Source: Verrucomicrobiales bacterium
Lineage (GTDB): Bacteria > Verrucomicrobiota > Verrucomicrobiia > Verrucomicrobiales > DEV007
Reading direction: 5' to 3'
Assembly: GCA_002698785.1 (NCBI GenBank)
Contig: PAAG01000053.1
Coordinates: 124,001-188,000 of the forward strand
DNA length: 64,000 bases
In this document: positions 1 to 6,985 of the stretch, in pieces
How positions within the stretch are numbered: position 1 is the first letter of the stretch
Layout of the letters: every line of letters starts with the position of its first letter
Translations under genes and position numbers: made by a program
The notes under the pieces: generated by a model
What the model saw: only the letters and a program-made list of their open reading frames with translations
The model's database searches: none
Told to the model about the DNA's origin: nothing

Positions 1-180
1 GTCTGTTGCGAAGTTGTTTGCACCAATCCACGTTTGCAGGGCCATGGCATCTTCGGGATGAAGCTTTTCCGGGTTGTCCACAAACGAGCTGAGCTTGTCG
101 TTTCTGCCACAGGAAGTCAGAGCAAATAGGGCGGAAAAAAGAAACGCGATCCGTCGAATCGCTCGAAGGAGGTATTTCAT
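1..180 (-). CDS. lipoprotein of unknown function, N-terminal part (runs off left edge)
   Basis: Reading the minus strand from an ATG at 180 gives 60 uninterrupted codons to the window edge. The first residues are MKYLLRAIRRIAFLFSALFA followed by LTSCG. This is a basic n-region, a hydrophobic core and a typical lipobox with Cys24 as the lipidation site. The mature start (GRNDKLSSFVDNPEKLHPED) is polar. The protein is therefore likely a membrane-anchored lipoprotein whose body lies outside the window. It is divergent from the PH-like gene to the right. No family can be named from 60 residues. An in-frame ATG at 204 exists, but it would put a charged extension in front of the signal peptide. Confidence 0.7.
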   Translation of the reverse strand, partial: MKYLLRAIRRIAFLFSALFALTSCGRNDKLSSFVDNPEKLHPEDAMALQTWIGANNFATD

Positions 181-247
181 GTCTGTGTTCTTGTCGTTTG
201 ACATGCCTCCGCAAAGTAAAGACGGTATAAGCAGAAGGCAATTCCAA

Positions 248-724
248 ATGGCATACTGGCACATGACCAAGAAGGTGGCGAAGCATCCCGAAATCAGGGA
301 AGGCGAGAGGGTGCTGCATGCTTGTTACGGCCTGAGTGCCAGTTTCACACAAATGGGAAACACAGCCGCCTCGGGCCTTTCAGCGGCAGCAAAAAATCAA
401 CCTGGCTTGGGAGGAAATAAAACCGATTTTTGGGATGCCGATTTCGACGGAACGGACGGAATGGCTTCTCCCATAGATAAGACAGGAGTCATGGCCTTAA
501 CTGATCAACGGTTGATCTATTTCAAAAAGCTCTTCGCTATCGGAAGCCCGAAAGAGATTCTTGCCACTTGGCCTGTCGACCAGTTGGTAGATGTTATGTA
601 CGAAGGAAACGTGCTTAGACTCACTTTTTCCGACGGTTCGATGGGAGGCCTCCATGTTCCTGCCGCACAAAAGCCAAAGCGTTTCCTCGAGGCCTTTGAA
701 GAGGTTTCTCGAAATCGTAACTGA
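248..724 (+). CDS. small PH-like domain protein, function unknown
   Basis: A cytosolic protein of about 158 residues with no signal peptide. Residues about 80-150 contain the ALTDQRLIYFKK pattern, then alternating strands and FSDGSMGGLHVP. This resembles bacterial PH-like (bPH) domains, in which a conserved TDRRL-type strand opens the fold. Partner or ligand is unknown. The frame is open further upstream (ATG at 179, TTG at 74), but those starts lie antisense to the signal-peptide codons of the divergent lipoprotein, so I prefer ATG 248 (AGAAGG about 9 nt upstream) or ATG 263. The gap from 181 to 247 would hold promoters for both genes. The family call is an inference from short pattern similarity. 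Confidence 0.6.
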   Translation: MAYWHMTKKVAKHPEIREGERVLHACYGLSASFTQMGNTAASGLSAAAKNQPGLGGNKTDFWDADFDGTDGMASPIDKTGVMALTDQRLIYFKKLFAIGSPKEILATWPVDQLVDVMYEGNVLRLTFSDGSMGGLHVPAAQKPKRFLEAFEEVSRNRN

Positions 725-772
725 GATTTCTGGCAACTTTTGCAATACTCTGGTGTTCATTCATTTATTCCA

Positions 773-1516
773 ATGAACTCTTTTCACATTCCTTCTTCGC
801 GTCGTCGTCTCCTGAAAAGTTTTCTCGCTGGTGCGGGCGGTATTCTGGCTGGTGACATTTATGCCGAAGCCCTGACATTAACGCCGTGGCAAACCGAAGG
901 CCCCTATTTCCCGGATCATTTGCCTCTTGATCAAGATAATGACCTAACAAAAATCATTGGCGGAACTGCACCTGCCGGCGGGGTGATAACGGAGTTTGGC
1001 GGTAGACTGCTCGATTTAGACGGTAAACCCGTTACTGATGCGGCCGTCGAACTTTGGCAGGCGGATAACAATGGCTGCTACATCCACAGTCGGGGCGTCC
1101 AAAAAGGCAAAGAGCGCGACCCGCTCTTCCAAGGCTACGGAAAGATCGCCACTAACGAGAAAGGGGAGTACCGATTCCGAACCATCAAGCCTGGGCTCTA
1201 CACAGGGCGGACGCGTCATTATCACATCGCCGTGGTTCGCGGAAAGGAGCGTCTTCTCACCACTCAACTCTATCATGCTGGCGAGCCCCAGAACGATAGG
1301 GATCGCGTCTTAAATCATATCAAAGACGAAGAGCAGCGCCTTTCAGTGATCCGACCTTTCACTGAATCAGGTTCAGGAAAAGGTGAGCTTGTCGCCACTT
1401 GGGACATCGTTCTCGGGATGACTCCACCGGACCCTGAAGAGCGTCGGGGTAGGCGTATGGGACCACCTCCCGGAGGTCGCCCACCGAGGGACGGTGCGCC
1501 GCCGAGAAATGAGTGA
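773..1516 (+). CDS. Tat-exported intradiol ring-cleavage dioxygenase-like protein
   Basis: A 247-residue protein related to protocatechuate 3,4-dioxygenase and catechol 1,2-dioxygenase, which use non-haem Fe(III) to open catechols between the hydroxyls. The four iron ligands of the family are visible: Tyr103 (NGCYIH), Tyr143 (PGLYTGR), His149 and His151 (RHYHI). The N-terminus has RRR at residues 10-12 followed by a hydrophobic stretch, which indicates Tat export, so the enzyme should act outside the cytoplasm. The tail is a low-complexity Pro/Gly/Arg segment (RRMGPPPGGRPPRDGAPPRN). No other aromatic-catabolism gene is nearby. The natural substrate cannot be named. ATG 773 is chosen because the Tat motif follows it directly. 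Confidence 0.85.
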   Translation: MNSFHIPSSRRRLLKSFLAGAGGILAGDIYAEALTLTPWQTEGPYFPDHLPLDQDNDLTKIIGGTAPAGGVITEFGGRLLDLDGKPVTDAAVELWQADNNGCYIHSRGVQKGKERDPLFQGYGKIATNEKGEYRFRTIKPGLYTGRTRHYHIAVVRGKERLLTTQLYHAGEPQNDRDRVLNHIKDEEQRLSVIRPFTESGSGKGELVATWDIVLGMTPPDPEERRGRRMGPPPGGRPPRDGAPPRNE

Positions 1517-1586
1517 TCGGGGATTCCGGAGAATCATTCTTTCTTAAAGTCGTGAAAGATCGTCTCGCTATCGCCGTATTGGCGAA

Positions 1587-3206
1587 ATGAGACCACCGCT
1601 TTCCCTTGTCGTCGTTTTCCTGTCCTTTGGATTGTTCACTGCATGCACCACTCACAAGGTGGTGACTTCAGGTGGGAACAGTTCTGTCTGTGGTTCGAGC
1701 CTCGTCGCAAAAGCGCCCATCGAAGCCGGGCTGAGTTGGGGGCGACGAACCCAATATGTATCATTGCGAGAAACTCGGGCCGCGGTCGGAGGGGGGATGA
1801 ACCACGAGCGATATGACGATATCGAAGAAAACCCGTTCATCTCTGTTGGGGAGGAACCACGCTCCACGTTTTCTGTCGATGTAGACACGGCTGGCTATGC
1901 CAATGTTCGCAGGCTGATCAAAGAGCGTATGAAAATTCCCGACGGTGCCGTCCGGGTGGAAGAGATGATCAACTATTTCGACTACAACTATCCTCGGCCC
2001 CAGGGCGATGCTCCTTTCGCTGTTGTAGGGGAGGTTGCGAGCTGCCCGTGGGAACCGAAGCATAAACTTGTCCGGGTAGCGTTGCAGGGGAGGGATATAG
2101 AAAAGGAACATGTGGGTTCTGCCAACCTGGTGTTTTTAGTGGATGTGTCAGGTTCGATGTCATCGGAAGACAAGCTTCCTCTTCTAAAGGAAAGCTTGTC
2201 ATTACTCGTCAGTGAACTCGAACCTACGGACCGACTTGCGATTGTGACGTATGCGGGTGCTGCAGGGCTCGTGCTGCCTTCCACTCCTTGCTCGGAGTCT
2301 GATAATATTCTTCGGGCTTTGGATAAACTCTCTGCCGGTGGTTCGACAGCAGGTGGGGAGGGGATCAAGCTAGCCTATCAAACAGCTCGAAAGCATTTCG
2401 TTCAGGGTGGAACCAATCGAGTGATTCTCGCGACGGATGGAGATTTTAATGTTGGAGTTTCCAGCGACAGCGAATTGGTGGATCTGATTGAGAAAGAGGC
2501 CGAATCCGGCGTGTTTCTAAGTGTGTTGGGCTTCGGCGGGGGAAACTTGAACGACTCGATGTTGGAAAAAATATCGGGTCGAGGAAATGGAAATTACGCC
2601 TACATCGACACGAAAAAGGAAGCCAGAAAAGTGCTGGTCGAGCAGCGTGCCGGATCCCTTGTTACGATTGCAAAAGACGTGAAGCTCCAGATCGAGTTCA
2701 ACCCGGCGAAAGCTCAAGCCTATCGACTAATCGGATATGAAAATCGAACCTTGGAAAATCGAGATTTCACGGACGATGAAAAAGACGCAGGTGAGATTGG
2801 CGCCGGGCATCAGGTAACGGCTTTCTACGAAGTCGTGCCATCGGGAGAGGAATTCGAGCAATCGCCGCTGCCGGAATTGCGATATCAGACCGTTTCGGTG
2901 GTGCCGGTTGATTCGCGCAGTGATGAGCTTCTTTCGGTGAAAATACGGTTTAAGCAGCCGGATTCCGACCGAAGTAATGCTGTCGCTTACGTGGTGAAAG
3001 ACGATGACAAGAAATTCAGAAACGCTTCTCCCGATTTCCGTTTCGCGTCGGCGGTCGCTGCCTTCGGCATGACCCTCAAAGGTTCTGAGCACATCAATAC
3101 GGTCGGGAAGAATCAGATCCTCGCGTGGGCTGGCCCAGGAACCAGAAGGGATCCGTATGGATATCGGCGTGAGTTTGTTGAGCTTGTTAGAAAAGCAAGG
3201 ATGTGA
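1587..3206 (+). CDS. vWA-domain lipoprotein, YfbK type
   Basis: A 539-residue exported lipoprotein (signal ending FGLFTAC). The layout is that of YfbK-type proteins: an N-terminal von Willebrand-associated region (about residues 85-150, with FSVDVDTAGYANVRR), a vWA domain (about 175-360) and a C-terminal DUF3520-like region (about 380-535). The MIDAS motif DVSGSM lies near residue 186, so the metal site looks intact. Such proteins are thought to bind protein partners through a divalent metal; the target is unknown. A short inverted repeat (TCGCC, 5-nt loop, GGCGA, 1571-1585) lies directly before the ATG and could affect initiation. It has no coupled neighbour: 70 bp separate it from the dioxygenase and 73 bp from ridA. 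Confidence 0.88.
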   Translation: MRPPLSLVVVFLSFGLFTACTTHKVVTSGGNSSVCGSSLVAKAPIEAGLSWGRRTQYVSLRETRAAVGGGMNHERYDDIEENPFISVGEEPRSTFSVDVDTAGYANVRRLIKERMKIPDGAVRVEEMINYFDYNYPRPQGDAPFAVVGEVASCPWEPKHKLVRVALQGRDIEKEHVGSANLVFLVDVSGSMSSEDKLPLLKESLSLLVSELEPTDRLAIVTYAGAAGLVLPSTPCSESDNILRALDKLSAGGSTAGGEGIKLAYQTARKHFVQGGTNRVILATDGDFNVGVSSDSELVDLIEKEAESGVFLSVLGFGGGNLNDSMLEKISGRGNGNYAYIDTKKEARKVLVEQRAGSLVTIAKDVKLQIEFNPAKAQAYRLIGYENRTLENRDFTDDEKDAGEIGAGHQVTAFYEVVPSGEEFEQSPLPELRYQTVSVVPVDSRSDELLSVKIRFKQPDSDRSNAVAYVVKDDDKKFRNASPDFRFASAVAAFGMTLKGSEHINTVGKNQILAWAGPGTRRDPYGYRREFVELVRKARM

Positions 3207-3279
3207 ACCGCAGAGTTGTTCCTCCGGCATTGCGCATTGTAAAACGGACTACTACTGTGTTATTCACCCTCAAAACTTT

Positions 3280-3720
3280 ATGAGCTACACGCAAAAAGCA
3301 AAAGACCTCGGCATCTCTTTCGAATCTCAGGAACCTGGATACCTCAACATGTGCATTCAGTCTGGAAACCAACTGATCACATCTGGGCATGTCAGTGACA
3401 AAAAGGGAATCCTTGGACAGAATGTTTCCGTCGAGGAAGGCTATGAGGCGGCCAAGGACTGTGCCATCAAGATTCTGAAATCCGTTTACAACACACATGG
3501 AACGCTGGACGACCTGAAAGTTGTGAAGCTTTTCGGCTGCGTTTATTCGGATCAGGGATTTACGGACCAGCACTTGGTGATTAATGGCGCCTCAGATCTC
3601 ATGCACGAGATTTTTGGAAAAGAAGGAGATGGCTACCACGCACGGAGTGCGATGGGCTTCGCTGCTTTGCCCACTGGAGTCGCGGTCGAGATCGAAGCGA
3701 TTTTCGAGATCAAATCCTGA
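3280..3720 (+). CDS. RidA/YjgF-family protein
   Basis: A 146-residue cytosolic protein. RidA-type enzymes deaminate reactive enamine/imine intermediates made by PLP enzymes. The family pattern is clear: SGNQLITSGHVS near the start, a helix with EEGYEAAKDCAIKIL, and the closing ARSAMGFAALPTGVAVEIEAI, whose Arg corresponds to the substrate-carboxylate-binding Arg of active RidA. ATG 3280 is chosen because a longer reading in frame would overlap the vWA gene and add a Cys-rich segment foreign to the family. The stop TGA (3718-3720) touches the ATG of the next gene, so the two are probably co-translated. It belongs to the longer RidA subfamily rather than canonical E. coli RidA. Confidence 0.88.
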   Translation: MSYTQKAKDLGISFESQEPGYLNMCIQSGNQLITSGHVSDKKGILGQNVSVEEGYEAAKDCAIKILKSVYNTHGTLDDLKVVKLFGCVYSDQGFTDQHLVINGASDLMHEIFGKEGDGYHARSAMGFAALPTGVAVEIEAIFEIKS

Positions 3721-4122
3721 ATGTCGGAAATTGTCTGTCCATGCCAGAGCGGAAAGACTTATTCGCTCTGCTGTCAGCCGTTTCATCTCGCGAAGGCGAA
3801 GCCTGAAACTGCGGAGCAGTTGATGCGATCAAGGTATTCTGCATTTGCTTTGCGCCTCGTCGACTTTCTTGTCACTACGACACATCCGAATTCACGAAGT
3901 CCTCGGTTGAAGAGGGATCTGGAAGCGAGCATCGATGAAACAACTTGGATCGGCTTGGAAATTCTCAAAACTTCCGGAGGCGGTTCGGGCGATAAAACAG
4001 GAAAGGTAGAATTCGTTGCGAAATATCGTTTCGGGAAGGATCCGAAAGTTCTCGAGCTTCACGAACATTCACGCTTTCGACGCTTCAAAGGAAACTGGCT
4101 GTATCTGGATGGAAAGGGGTAA
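3721..4122 (+). CDS. ychJ: YchJ-family SEC-C motif protein
   Basis: A 133-residue protein with the SEC-C zinc-knuckle signature at the N-terminus (CPCQSGKTYSLCC), followed by AEQLMRSRYSAFALRLVDFL and an NTF2-like body. Both are diagnostic of the YchJ family. The exact cellular role is not established; SEC-C knuckles bind zinc and often contact other proteins. The gene begins immediately after the ridA-like stop with no gap. It converges on fabF, leaving only 10 bp between stop codons. Confidence 0.88.
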   Translation: MSEIVCPCQSGKTYSLCCQPFHLAKAKPETAEQLMRSRYSAFALRLVDFLVTTTHPNSRSPRLKRDLEASIDETTWIGLEILKTSGGGSGDKTGKVEFVAKYRFGKDPKVLELHEHSRFRRFKGNWLYLDGKG

Positions 4123-4132
4123 GGGAGGAGCC

Positions 4133-5383
4133 CTACTCAGCAAAGCGACTCACAATGAGGGAGGCATTGGTGCCACCGAACCCAAAGGAATTGCTTAGCA
4201 CAGAATCGATTTTTGCCTCACGAGCTTCATGCGGCACGAAGTCCAAGTCACACTTGGGATCGGGATTCTCCAGGTTTATCGTCGGAGGAACGGTCTGAGT
4301 TTCCAAGGCAAGGGCGGAAATCGCGAGCTCCACTCCTCCCGCAGCACCGAGGAGGTGACCGGTCATCGACTTCGTAGAACTGACCACGAGTCCGTTCTTT
4401 GCATGTTCACCAAAAGATGATTTGATCGCTATCGTTTCGGCGATGTCTCCGTGTGCGGTCGAGGTTCCGTGGGCGTTGATGTACTGGATTTTTTCGGGAG
4501 AAATTTTTGCCGCCTTCATCGCACGCTCCATGCATTGGCTTGCCCCAAGGCCTTCAGGATGGGGGGCCGTAGGGTGATAGGCGTCCGCCGAAGTGCCGTA
4601 TCCGGTAAGTTCGCAAATGATATGAGCACCGCGTGCTTTGGCATGCTCCAACTCCTCGAGGATAACTACCCCTGCGCCTTCTCCCATGACGAAACCATCG
4701 CGATCCACGTCAAATGGGCGGGAGGCTCTCTCGGGATCGTCATTTCTTGTGCTCATCGCCCTCATTTTGCTGAAGCCCGCATAGGCAAGTGGTGTGATCG
4801 CCGACTCTGAGCCGCCTGCTATCATGATGTCGGCCTCGGCGAATCGTATCGTTTTCCACGCTTCCCCGATGGCATGGTTTCCCGTCGAGCACGCAGATGT
4901 TACACAGAAATTCGGGCCGGTGATGCCGTAGTCCATCGCGACAATTCCGCCTGCAGCGTTCGCGATCATCATGGGAATGGCGAAAGTGGATACCCGGGAT
5001 GGCCCTCCCTCATCGTAGGCTCGCTGAGTGCGCTCAACGGTCTGGAGTCCGCCGATTCCGGTGCCCAGAATGACTCCGGCGCGATTGGGATCTTGATGGG
5101 AAAAGTCGATGCCTGAGTGAGCGCTCGCCATCTTGGATGCTGTTACGGAGAACTGAATAAATCTTTCGGCTCGCTTTGCGTCGCGGGAGTTCGCAAAAAA
5201 CTGCGAAAAATCGATTCCTTCAACTTCTGCCCCGATCTGGCATTTGTGATTCGATGGATCGAAAGAAGTGATTCGTTTTATGCCGCTGCGCCCGTTTACG
5301 ATATTGTCCCAAAAATCATCGAGATCCCACCCCAATGAGGTGACTACTCCGAGACCGGTAATGACAACGCGCCGAGCTTCCAT
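4133..5383 (-). CDS. fabF: beta-ketoacyl-ACP synthase II
   Basis: A 416-residue elongating ketosynthase of fatty-acid synthesis; it condenses malonyl-ACP with acyl-ACP. The opening RRVVITGLGVVTSLG is typical of FabF. The catalytic Cys is in VTSACSTG (about residue 165). The two histidines are in NAHGTSTAHGD and TGHLLGAAG, and the C-terminal SNSFGFGGTNASL loop is present. ATG 5383 gives the usual FabF length; the upstream in-frame start adds ten atypical residues. Unlike many bacteria, no acpP, fabG or fabD lies beside it. It is divergent from the SMP-30-like gene across about 200 bp. Confidence 0.95.
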   Translation of the reverse strand: MEARRVVITGLGVVTSLGWDLDDFWDNIVNGRSGIKRITSFDPSNHKCQIGAEVEGIDFSQFFANSRDAKRAERFIQFSVTASKMASAHSGIDFSHQDPNRAGVILGTGIGGLQTVERTQRAYDEGGPSRVSTFAIPMMIANAAGGIVAMDYGITGPNFCVTSACSTGNHAIGEAWKTIRFAEADIMIAGGSESAITPLAYAGFSKMRAMSTRNDDPERASRPFDVDRDGFVMGEGAGVVILEELEHAKARGAHIICELTGYGTSADAYHPTAPHPEGLGASQCMERAMKAAKISPEKIQYINAHGTSTAHGDIAETIAIKSSFGEHAKNGLVVSSTKSMTGHLLGAAGGVELAISALALETQTVPPTINLENPDPKCDLDFVPHEAREAKIDSVLSNSFGFGGTNASLIVSRFAE

Positions 5384-5587
5384 AAATGCAAAAGCAGCAA
5401 TGGTCGATCCCATTGCTGAAGATGCAAGTCAGGATGCTGCTCTGAAAATTAGGGAGAATTCCCCAGTTTAAGGGCCTTGGCGATGAGGGGATTGCGTAAT
5501 CAGGTGGTCTCTGGAGGAGGCGGCTCTGTTTCCTGTATCGAGTGGAGTTCTTTACAATCTCACCGTGTTTCGCCAACAATCGGAGAT

Positions 5588-6547
5588 ATGAGACGAGTCA
5601 TACTTATCGGTTTCTGCTTCTTGTGCCTGGTGAGTGGGGCGCCGGCCGGCGAACTCAAGATTGAGGGAAAGGTCGCTTTTGTTGAGGGGCCGGCTTGGAA
5701 ATCCGATGGGAATGTCTATTTCACGGATGTAGAGAATAATCGAATCATGCGCCGGGATCCTGAGGGGAAGATTCATGTTTTTCGTCAGCCATCGGGAAAG
5801 GCGAATGGTCTGGCGTTCGATTCAAAAGGTCGCCTACATGCGTGCGAAGGACACCGGGAAGGAGGAAATCGACGTGTCACGAGAACCGAGTTGGACGGAA
5901 CGATTACCGTTTTGTCTGATCGGTTCGATGGGAAACGCTATAATTCGCCCAATGACTTGGCGATTGATTTCAAGGGACGAATCTATTTTACGGATCCGAG
6001 ATACGGCGGTTACGAAGGTCCGCAGGAAGTAGAGCAGATCGATGCAAAAGGGAAACCAATCGAAGGTGTATATCGAATCGACCTTGATGGGGCGGTGAGC
6101 AGGATCATTTCTCACGAGGTCCAGCGGCCGAATGGGATTGCTATATCTGCAGACGGAAAATACCTCGTCGTCGCAGATAATCATAACGGCCCAGAGGCTG
6201 GCGGACAAAGAATGCTGTGGAGATTCGATCTGAACGGTGAAGGCGAGGTAGAGCGTTCCTCTCGCAAATTACTCTACGATTGGGGTAGCGAGAGAGGGCC
6301 CGATGGAATCTGTATCGGACCAGACGGGAGCATCTACGCCACAGCGGGACTCAATTTTCGAAGCGAACTCGAAACAGCGGACGAGCACAAGGCGGGCGTC
6401 TACATCATCTCGATGGAGGGGAATCGCGTCGGCTTTATTCCCGTGCCGGAGGACATGATTACCAATTGCACCTTCGGAGGGGCGGACGGGAGAACTCTAT
6501 TTATAACTGCCGGGCACAAGCTGTGGAGTATCGGCATTGAGGATTGA
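5588..6547 (+). CDS. exported SMP-30/gluconolactonase-family lactonase
   Basis: A 319-residue protein with a signal peptide (MRRVILIGFCFLCLVSGAPAG) and a six-bladed SMP-30 propeller. Metal-ligand positions of the family are visible: the Glu in FVEGPAW, the Asn in NSPNDLAID and the Asp in GPDGICIGPDG. Family members hydrolyse aldonolactones or related lactones. Export suggests it acts on lactones made in the periplasm, for example by PQQ-type sugar dehydrogenases. GGAG precedes ATG 5588 at very short spacing. It ends at a strong hairpin (6554-6596) shared with the convergent small membrane-protein gene. Confidence 0.88.
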   Translation: MRRVILIGFCFLCLVSGAPAGELKIEGKVAFVEGPAWKSDGNVYFTDVENNRIMRRDPEGKIHVFRQPSGKANGLAFDSKGRLHACEGHREGGNRRVTRTELDGTITVLSDRFDGKRYNSPNDLAIDFKGRIYFTDPRYGGYEGPQEVEQIDAKGKPIEGVYRIDLDGAVSRIISHEVQRPNGIAISADGKYLVVADNHNGPEAGGQRMLWRFDLNGEGEVERSSRKLLYDWGSERGPDGICIGPDGSIYATAGLNFRSELETADEHKAGVYIISMEGNRVGFIPVPEDMITNCTFGGADGRTLFITAGHKLWSIGIED

Positions 6548-6553
6548 AAAGTT

Positions 6554-6596
6554 CAAGGGCTGGCGACCGAGTGAGTGATCGGTCAACCAGCCCTTG
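6554..6596. terminator. bidirectional terminator hairpin
   Basis: A perfect 10-bp outer stem, CAAGGGCTGG (6554-6563) with CCAGCCCTTG (6587-6596), continues after a small bulge into GACCGA (6565-6570) with TCGGTC (6579-6584) around an 8-nt loop. It lies between two convergent stop codons, 6 bp after the lactonase and 26 bp before the end of the small membrane gene. On the minus strand it is followed by TTTT. Confidence 0.7.
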
Positions 6597-6622
6597 ATGC
6601 TGCTGTCTTGGAGATTGTTAAA

Positions 6623-6784
6623 TCAGACAACGCGACGGCCGCGGATAGCGTGGATCAAGAAGAGAACCACACCGACGGCGAGGAGAATCCATCCAATGTT
6701 GATGGCGAGTCCGCCTACACCACCGAAACCGAGGGCTACGGCGATAAGTCCGATTACTAAAAAGAGAATTGCTGCACTAATCAT
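6623..6784 (-). CDS. DUF1328/YtjA-family small membrane protein
   Basis: A 53-residue ORF. It starts MISAAILFLVIGLIAVALGF, continues GGVGGLAINIGWILLAVGVV, and ends LFLIHAIRGRRVV. This matches the two-helix layout of the YtjA (UPF0391/DUF1328) family: helix 1 with ALGFGG at its end, helix 2, and a basic RGRR tail on the cytoplasmic side. Family function is unclear; members are often induced by stress in other bacteria. It is a single-gene unit ending at the shared hairpin to its left. Confidence 0.85.
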   Translation of the reverse strand: MISAAILFLVIGLIAVALGFGGVGGLAINIGWILLAVGVVLFLIHAIRGRRVV

Positions 6785-6909
6785 GGCTATATTTTTCTAT
6801 GTTTGGTTGTGTTGGTTTAGTTAACGCGTCCATTAAGTGCAGATTTGTTTCCAAATCCTCTTTTAAATTCACAACCTGTTTATGATGAGGTAGTTATCTT
6901 TTTAGGGGT

Positions 6910-6935
6910 GGGGATTGGGAAGCACGAAAATCCCC
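6910..6935. terminator. putative terminator hairpin
   Basis: GGGGATT (6910-6916) pairs with AATCCCC (6929-6935) around a 12-nt loop. On the plus strand it is followed by GTTTTT. It sits between the stop of the CRTAC1-like gene (6986, minus) and the small membrane gene. It most likely ends transcripts of the CRTAC1-like gene, although its T-run is on the other strand. Confidence 0.45.
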
Positions 6936-6985
6936 GTTTTTGATGCATTTGCCAACCCATGTCATGCAGTTCGCAAGCCCAGAGA

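Noticed and set aside
74-247. Longer start (TTG 74 or ATG 179) for the PH-like gene
   Set aside because: This stretch is antisense to a clear lipoprotein signal peptide on the minus strand. AAGGAGG before 179 is explained by the complementary codons of that leader.
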